Below are positions 58,807-64,000 of a DNA stretch of 64,000 nucleotides, piece by piece. A program made the translations under genes and the position numbers. The notes under the pieces are model-generated. The model was given only the letters and a program-made list of their open reading frames with translations. It was not told the origin of the DNA and did no database searches. Each line of letters starts with the position of its first letter. Position 1 is the stretch's first letter. Source of the stretch: Micromonospora_G sp044901685 (lineage in GTDB: Bacteria > Actinomycetota > Actinomycetes > Mycobacteriales > Micromonosporaceae); the NCBI RefSeq assembly GCF_044901685.1, contig NZ_JBJDPS010000001.1, forward strand, positions 620,001-684,000, written 5' to 3'.

Positions 58807-61800
58807 CCTGCTGGTCGACCGCCGGTTCCACCCAGGCGGTCTGGATCAGCCGGCTGCCCCGGCGGGTGCAGAGCATGGCCCGTCCCGGCGGCAGGATCCG
58901 TGGTTTGGTGTTGCCGAGCAGCGGCCCCTCCGACGGTGGGCAGGAGAGCGCCACGTCCGGGCTGTTCGTCTCCTGCAACCGCCTGATCAGCGGGTCCATC
59001 GACATCCGCATCACCCCGGCGGCGCCCCGGCTGAGCACCAGGTGGAACCCGATGTCGGTGCCCTGCGGCAGGAACGGGATCAGCGGTTGCAGCGGGCTGT
59101 CGTGGCCGCTGAGCAGGTCGTAGTCGTCGACCAGCACGTACAGGCGCGGCCCGGCCCACCAGTCGCGGCGCCGCAGCCGCTCGGGGGTGATGTCCGGGCC
59201 CGGCACCCGGCTGCGCAGCCCCTCGACCGCGTCGGCGACCGCCTCCTTTGTGGAGTCCGGCGAGACCGAGTAGCCCAGGCGGTACTCCGACGGCACCGAC
59301 TCGAACAACTGGCGCCGGAAGTCGACCACCATGATCCGCGCCTCCTTCGGCGTGAACCGGCGGGTCACCGCCGCCGCCAGGTGCCGCAGCAGCGCGGTCT
59401 TGCCGCTCTCGGTGTCGCCGAGCACGGTCAGGTGCGGCACCTCCTCGAAGTTGTGCCAGACCGGGCGCATCCGCTCCTCGTCCAGGCCCAGCGCCACCCG
59501 CAGGTCGCCCTCGGGCGCGGGCAGGTCGGCCGCCGGCAGCACCGCAGGCAGCGTACGCACCGCCGGGGCGGCCGGGCCGTCCCAGAAGTCGTTCACCATC
59601 GCGGCCAGCCCGCGCGCCCCGTCGGCGACCGTGCTCGGGTCGGACACCCCGTCGATCCGGGGCAGCCCACCCAGGAAGTGCGTCTTCTGCGCGGTCAGAC
59701 CACGGCCCGGGATACGCGGCACGGTCGCCGCCAGCCGCAGGTCGATCGCCGAGTCGACCGGGTCGCCGAGGCGCAGCTCCAGCCGGGTGCCGATCTGGTC
59801 CCGCATCCCGTGGTGCACCTCCGACCAACGCGCCGTGGTCAGCAGCAGGTGTACGCCGAAGTTCAGGCCCCGGGCGACGACCTGCCGGATCGCCGCCTCG
59901 CCGGCCTCGAACTCCTGCCGCAGCGTGAACCAGCCGTCGACCACGAGGAAGACGTCGCCGTACGGGTCGTCGTCGATCGTGCCGTCCGCCCGCCGCTGCC
60001 GGTACGTCGCCATGCTGTCCACCCCGAGCGCGGAGAACCGCCGCTCCCGGTCGGCGATCAGCGCGGTGATCTCGGCCAGGGTCCGGCTCACCCGGTCGGT
60101 GTCGAGTCGGCTCGCCACACTGCCGACGTGCGGCAGGTCGGCGATCGAGGCGAGCGCGCCGCCGCCGAAGTCGAGACAGTAGAACTGCACCTCGCGGGGA
60201 CTGTGGGTGAGCGCGAGACCACCGATGACCGTACGCAGCAGGGTGCTCTTGCCGCTCTGCGGTCCGCCGGCCACCCCCAGGTGACCGCCGACCCCGGCCA
60301 GGTCGACCGTCATCAGCTCGCGGACCTGCTCGAACGGCTTGTCGACAAAGCCGACCGGCACCACCAGCCGACCGTTGCCGGACCAGTCCGGGGGCCGCAG
60401 CCCCTGCTCCGGGTCCGGTGCCAGGGCCGGAAGCAGTTGGTCCAGCGTGGGTGCCGCGCCGAGCGGGGGCAGCCACACCTGGTGGGCCGGCGGTCCCTGG
60501 TCGGTGAGCTGGTCCACCACCACCGAGAGCACGCTCGCGGCGTTGCTGTCCGGCTCCACCCCGTCCGGTTCCGGCGCCAGCGGCGCGGCGCTCTCCTCCG
60601 GGACCCGGTACGGCACGTGTTCGAGCAGGTACGGCACCACCTGCTGCTGGACCACCTCCTGACGTACCCGGGCGGTCTTCGGGCGGTACGGGCCGGAGAC
60701 GTACGCCGCCTTGAACCGGATCAGCGTCGACACGTGCGTACGCAGGTAGCCGTTGCCGGGCTGGCTCGGCAGCTCGTGCGCGTCCGGCACCCCGATCACC
60801 GAGCGGGACTCCATCGCGGAGAACGTACGCAGCCCGATCCGGTAGGACAGGTGTGACTCGAGCTGCGCGATCCGACCGTCGTCGAGGCGCTGGCTGGCCA
60901 GGAGCAGGTGCACCGCGAGCGACCGCCCCAGCCGGCCGATCATCACGAACAGCTCGATGAACTCCCGGTGCGCGGCGAGCAGTTCGCTGAACTCGTCGAC
61001 GACCACGAAGAGGGTGGGCAGCGGGTCCAGCGGGGCACCCTGGGCGCGGGCCCGTTCGTAGTCCAGGGCGGAGCTGAACCCGCCGGCCTGACGCAGCAGC
61101 TCCTGACGCCGGACCAGTTCGCCGTGCAGCGCGTCGCGCATCCGGCTGACCAGGGCGGCCTCGTCGGCCAGGTTGGTGATCACGGCGGAGGTGTGCGGCA
61201 GCCGGTCCAGCCCGAGGAAGGTCGCGCCGCCCTTGAAGTCGACCAGGATCAGGTTCAGCGTCTCCGAGGAGTGCGTCGCGGCGAGCGCCAGCACCAGCGT
61301 ACGGAGCAACTCGCTCTTGCCGGACCCGGTGGCGCCGATCAGCATGCCGTGCGGACCCATGCCGCCCAGCGCCGACTCCTTGATGTCCAGCTCGACCGGG
61401 ACACCGTCGGAGTCGATCCCGATCGGCACCCGGAGCCGGTCGGCGGGGGCCCGTGGCGCCCAGGCGCTGGCCACGTCGAGCCGGCTCAGGTCGCTGATGT
61501 CGAGCAGGGCGGCCAGGTCGAAGTCCGAGGTGAGCGCCTCCGCCGCCGGTTCGGTGGAGATGCTGAGCCGGTACGGCGCCAGGATCCGCGCCACCGCCCG
61601 GGACTTCGCCACGCTCAACCCGTCCGCCCGGGCCAGCGGGGTACGCGTCTCCCGCCCCACCGCGTCGTGTCGGACCATCTCCACCTGACCGTCGGCCACG
61701 TCCAGCCAGAGCAGTTCGCGCGGGGTGGCCGCCGGTGCCGTACCGAGTTCGATCAGGAGGGCGTTGCGGTAACCCCCGGAGGCCATCCGAGCACCGGTCG

Positions 61801-62779
61801 GGATCCGACCGCCGTCGCAGACCACCAGCACGTACGGCTCGTCCCGGCTCGGGGTGGCACCCTGCTCGTACCGGGGGCGGGCGGAGAAGGACTCGCCGAG
61901 CAGCCGCTCGATCTCCTCGATGTTCTCCGCCACCAGCCGGGCCGAACCGGCCGCGTCCTGGTCGACCGGGTGCTGGACGTGCGGCAGCCACTTGGCCCAC
62001 TCCCAGGCGCCGGCACCGTCGCCGCCGAGACAGAGCGCGACCATCACCTCCTCGGGCGCGTGGAAGGTGGCGAGCTGGGTGACCAGCGCCCGCAGCATGG
62101 CCCGGCGCTGCTCGTCGGGGCCGGTGACCCGGATCTGGGCGAACCCGCGCAGGAAGAGGGCGACCGGCTGGTCCTCGATCGTGCTGTACGCCTTGATGAA
62201 GCGGCGCAGCGACTTCGCCGACAGCGGCTCCAGGTCCTCGATCGGCTTGGTCTGCATCGGCGCGATCCGGGTCGCCAGGCGCTGCCGACCGGTGCCGACC
62301 CGCAACTCGAGGAAGTCGGGATGGGTGCCCCGCCGCTCCCAGCGGCGCGAGGTCATCGCCACCGACCAGAGGGTGCCCGGCTCGGGATGGCGCCAGGCGC
62401 TGGCGTCGCGCTGCTGGCCCACGTACCGCCGGACCCGGCGTCGGTTCTGCGCCAGGTAGCGCAGGTAGTCGCGGCGGTCGCCGCCGAGGCGGCGCTTGCG
62501 GTCGCCGCCGCTGAGCGCCATCTGGCCGACCATCATGCCGCCCATCGCGACCACCAACAGCCCGACCATCATCCAGGTCATCGGGCCGCCCCGGGACGGG
62601 CCGACGAACATCAGCATCATCACGCCGGACATGAGCATCATCGGCAGGAAGGTCATCATGCCGCGCAGCCCGCCGGACTGGATCTCCGGCAGCTCGGGCG
62701 GCTCCTGGAGGCTGATCTCGCCGGACGGCATCTCCGGACCGTTACGTCGGGCCGGGCGCCGGAACACGACCGTGGTCAC
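58769..62779 (-). CDS. eccC: Type VII secretion FtsK/SpoIIIE ATPase EccC
   Basis: The 1336-residue motor protein begins with a Met-rich pair of membrane segments (MTFLPMMLMSGVMMLMFVG; WMMVGLLVVAMGGMMVGQM) and has three FtsK-like ATPase domains. Walker A motifs are GATGSGKSE (about 482), GGPQSGKST (about 836) and GDTESGKTA (about 1117). The first domain keeps a canonical Walker B (LFVVVDEFSELL); the second has LVVDGW and the third VLVDDYDLL, typical degenerate later domains. It recognises the secretion signal of Esx-type substrates and drives export. GTG 62779 is the start. It is convergent with the mycosin-like gene and divergent from EccD. Confidence 0.93.
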   Translation of the reverse strand: MTTVVFRRPARRNGPEMPSGEISLQEPPELPEIQSGGLRGMMTFLPMMLMSGVMMLMFVGPSRGGPMTWMMVGLLVVAMGGMMVGQMALSGGDRKRRLGGDRRDYLRYLAQNRRRVRRYVGQQRDASAWRHPEPGTLWSVAMTSRRWERRGTHPDFLELRVGTGRQRLATRIAPMQTKPIEDLEPLSAKSLRRFIKAYSTIEDQPVALFLRGFAQIRVTGPDEQRRAMLRALVTQLATFHAPEEVMVALCLGGDGAGAWEWAKWLPHVQHPVDQDAAGSARLVAENIEEIERLLGESFSARPRYEQGATPSRDEPYVLVVCDGGRIPTGARMASGGYRNALLIELGTAPAATPRELLWLDVADGQVEMVRHDAVGRETRTPLARADGLSVAKSRAVARILAPYRLSISTEPAAEALTSDFDLAALLDISDLSRLDVASAWAPRAPADRLRVPIGIDSDGVPVELDIKESALGGMGPHGMLIGATGSGKSELLRTLVLALAATHSSETLNLILVDFKGGATFLGLDRLPHTSAVITNLADEAALVSRMRDALHGELVRRQELLRQAGGFSSALDYERARAQGAPLDPLPTLFVVVDEFSELLAAHREFIELFVMIGRLGRSLAVHLLLASQRLDDGRIAQLESHLSYRIGLRTFSAMESRSVIGVPDAHELPSQPGNGYLRTHVSTLIRFKAAYVSGPYRPKTARVRQEVVQQQVVPYLLEHVPYRVPEESAAPLAPEPDGVEPDSNAASVLSVVVDQLTDQGPPAHQVWLPPLGAAPTLDQLLPALAPDPEQGLRPPDWSGNGRLVVPVGFVDKPFEQVRELMTVDLAGVGGHLGVAGGPQSGKSTLLRTVIGGLALTHSPREVQFYCLDFGGGALASIADLPHVGSVASRLDTDRVSRTLAEITALIADRERRFSALGVDSMATYRQRRADGTIDDDPYGDVFLVVDGWFTLRQEFEAGEAAIRQVVARGLNFGVHLLLTTARWSEVHHGMRDQIGTRLELRLGDPVDSAIDLRLAATVPRIPGRGLTAQKTHFLGGLPRIDGVSDPSTVADGARGLAAMVNDFWDGPAAPAVRTLPAVLPAADLPAPEGDLRVALGLDEERMRPVWHNFEEVPHLTVLGDTESGKTALLRHLAAAVTRRFTPKEARIMVVDFRRQLFESVPSEYRLGYSVSPDSTKEAVADAVEGLRSRVPGPDITPERLRRRDWWAGPRLYVLVDDYDLLSGHDSPLQPLIPFLPQGTDIGFHLVLSRGAAGVMRMSMDPLIRRLQETNSPDVALSCPPSEGPLLGNTKPRILPPGRAMLCTRRGSRLIQTAWVEPAVDQQVSVPASDAAGRP

Positions 62780-62955
62780 CGTTGCCTACCTGTCCAGGGT
62801 TCGGGCCCTGCGTTTCACGGGGCCGGTGCGTCCTACAACGCGCCGATCCCCGGGTCGGATCAATCGGCGCCGGAAAAAACCTGCGGCACCGAGAACTGTG
62901 GCGAAAAACCCTCTGTCGATTGTGAACCGACTCGCGGGCGGTCCGTAGTGAGGGC
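62780..62955. promoter_or_regulatory. Divergent promoter region eccC / eccD
   Basis: The 176-bp gap must hold promoters for both genes. It is less GC-rich than the genes, with A-runs GAAAAAAC and GAAAAACC. I cannot define boxes with confidence. Confidence 0.5.
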
Positions 62956-64000
62956 GTGACCATCGTCGCCAACGGAGAGATGTGCCGCCTGGTCGTGTGC
63001 GGGCCGGACCGTCAGGTCGAGGTGGCCGTACCGGCCCAGGTGCTGGTGGCCGATCTCCTGCCGGCACTGCTGCACCACCTGGGCGAGAACCTGGCCGACA
63101 CCGGGCTGCTGCACAGCGGTTGGGTGCTCCAGCGACTCGGCTCGCCGCCGTTCGACGAGGACGGGACGGTGGCCTCGCTCGGGCTGCGCGACGGCGAGGT
63201 GGTGCACCTGCGGCCACGTTCCGAACAGATCCCCCCGGTCGACTTCGACGACCTGATCGACGGAATCGCCACCGGGGCCCAGGCCCGGGCGGGTCGCTGG
63301 CGCCCGGAGATGATCCGGTGGGCCTCGCTCGGCCTCCTCGTCACCCTGTTCGGTGTCGGTCTGGCGGTGCTGGCGTTGGCCGGACCGCCGGTGCCCCGGG
63401 CCATCACCGCCGGTGCGCTCGCCCTGGCCTGCCTGGTCACCGCGTTCGCGCTGACCCGGGCCGGCGGCGACCGGGCGTTCGGCCTGGTCTGCGCGTTCGC
63501 CGCGATCGGGTACGCCGGGCTCGCCGGAATCCTCCTGCTCGACCTCGACGCGGCGACGACCGGTACCCCGTTCACCGGACCACACGTCTTCGCCGCGTCG
63601 GTGGCGGCCCTGGCCGTCGCCGCGATCGGCCTGGCCCTGGTCGGCTGGGCCGGTCCACTCTTCTCCGGGCTGATCACCGCTGGTCTCCTCGCCGCCGCCG
63701 GGGCGGCCCTGGCCGCGTTCGTGCCGCTGGCCGCCGACCGGGCCAGCGCGGTGGTCGCGGTGGCGGCGACGGTGGCCGGTACGGCGGTGCCGATGCTCGC
63801 GTTCCGACTCGCCGGCCTGCGGTTGGCGCCACTGCCCACCGAACCCGAACACCTCCAGGAGGAGATCGACCCGGAGCCGAGCGAACCGCTGCTGGCCCGT
63901 ACCGCCGTCGCCGACCGCTACATGAGCGCGTTGTACGCCGGCCTGGCCGCCGTGACCGGCGCCGCCCTGGTGCTGGTCGGCACGGCCGGGGGATGGGCGT
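62956..64000 (+). CDS. eccD: Type VII secretion integral membrane protein EccD, 5' part
   Basis: The frame runs off the right edge. The N-terminal 80 residues form the ubiquitin-like domain (VEVAVPAQVLVADLLPALLH, DGTVASLGLRDGEVVHLRP), followed after a linker by the first of many membrane helices (WASLGLLVTLFGVGLAVLAL and others). EccD forms the channel of the type VII complex with EccC. GTG 62956 is chosen; ATG 62980 would cut into the first strand. The remaining genes of the locus, such as EccB, EccE or Esx pair, are not in view and may lie beyond the right edge. Confidence 0.88.
   Translation, partial: MTIVANGEMCRLVVCGPDRQVEVAVPAQVLVADLLPALLHHLGENLADTGLLHSGWVLQRLGSPPFDEDGTVASLGLRDGEVVHLRPRSEQIPPVDFDDLIDGIATGAQARAGRWRPEMIRWASLGLLVTLFGVGLAVLALAGPPVPRAITAGALALACLVTAFALTRAGGDRAFGLVCAFAAIGYAGLAGILLLDLDAATTGTPFTGPHVFAASVAALAVAAIGLALVGWAGPLFSGLITAGLLAAAGAALAAFVPLAADRASAVVAVAATVAGTAVPMLAFRLAGLRLAPLPTEPEHLQEEIDPEPSEPLLARTAVADRYMSALYAGLAAVTGAALVLVGTAGGWA

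Noticed and set aside
58623..62000. Very long open frame on the minus strand in a different frame from eccC
   Set aside because: It is Arg/Gly/Ala-rich without domain motifs and lies fully under EccC, which has clear ATPase motifs; long shadow frames are normal at this GC content.
60908..62959. Long plus-strand open frame antisense to eccC
   Set aside because: Composition is His/Gln/Arg-rich with no motifs, as expected for the antisense of a high-GC gene.
1..64000. tRNA or rRNA genes
   Set aside because: No cloverleaf with T-loop consensus or rRNA-like stretch was noticed by eye; a dedicated tRNA search would be decisive.

Overview
The window is high-GC actinobacterial DNA. Coding capacity is dense, GTG starts are common, and many genes are coupled by 4-nt ATGA or GTGA overlaps. 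The mix of genes (actinobacterial ParC, an acVLRF1-type peptidyl-tRNA hydrolase, a type VII secretion locus with mycosin-like proteins, XRE/TPR regulators, and a 55-bp GGGGCCC-rich intergenic repeat) fits the Micromonosporaceae best. That placement is my inference from content; no database search was possible.

Layout. 1-4.3 kb: 3' end of a topoisomerase IV subunit A gene, then a long leader and an exopolysaccharide sugar transferase. 4.4-8.1 kb: a FecB/FecCD/FecE-type ABC cassette (possibly the proposed F420-0 importer) with a SAM methyltransferase inserted in the operon. 8.1-11.8 kb: exported asparaginase, beta-helix lipoprotein, MerR regulator. 11.8-15.9 kb: accessory-looking regulatory block with two divergent XRE/TPR regulators, a ribbon-helix-helix-like protein, a small Trp/Cys protein, a frameshifted DUF296/PPC gene and an NTF2-like protein. 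15.9-22.3 kb: LacI-controlled sugar uptake and catabolism cluster (binding protein, two permeases, Gfo/Idh/MocA dehydrogenase, TIM-barrel isomerase) with no ATPase of its own. 22.4-29.4 kb: TehA-like transporter, phenolic acid decarboxylase, enoyl-CoA hydratase-like gene, HxlR regulator, GT87 mannosyltransferase-like protein, DUF574 methyltransferase and a MmyB-type regulator.

29.4-33.7 kb: small proteins, an Rnl2-like RNA ligase, DUF4235, hemerythrin, LppX-like lipoprotein, Nudix hydrolase. 33.7-39.3 kb: TetR-FabF pair with a clear operator, an SDR gene remnant, TetR-DHA2 efflux pair with two operator-like palindromes, exported chorismate mutase. 39.3-46.8 kb: complete ABC importer (four coupled genes) downstream of a GH115 alpha-glucuronidase. 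47.2-54.3 kb: ArsR-SulP operon, cytochrome P450, NAD-dependent DNA ligase, acVLRF1, membrane protein. 54.4-64.0 kb: type VII secretion locus with a LysM-like membrane protein, two tandem mycosin-like proteins that both lack the catalytic His and Ser, EccC (convergent) and the start of EccD (divergent from EccC).

The most unusual feature is the type VII locus: two consecutive mycosin paralogues keep the subtilase fold motifs and the catalytic Asp region but have replaced His, the oxyanion Asn and the Ser, and the first carries the same LysM-like module as the gene before it. Other points of interest are the methyltransferase inside the FecCD cassette, the frameshifted DUF296 gene, the paired 55-bp repeats, and short tandem duplications at gene ends.
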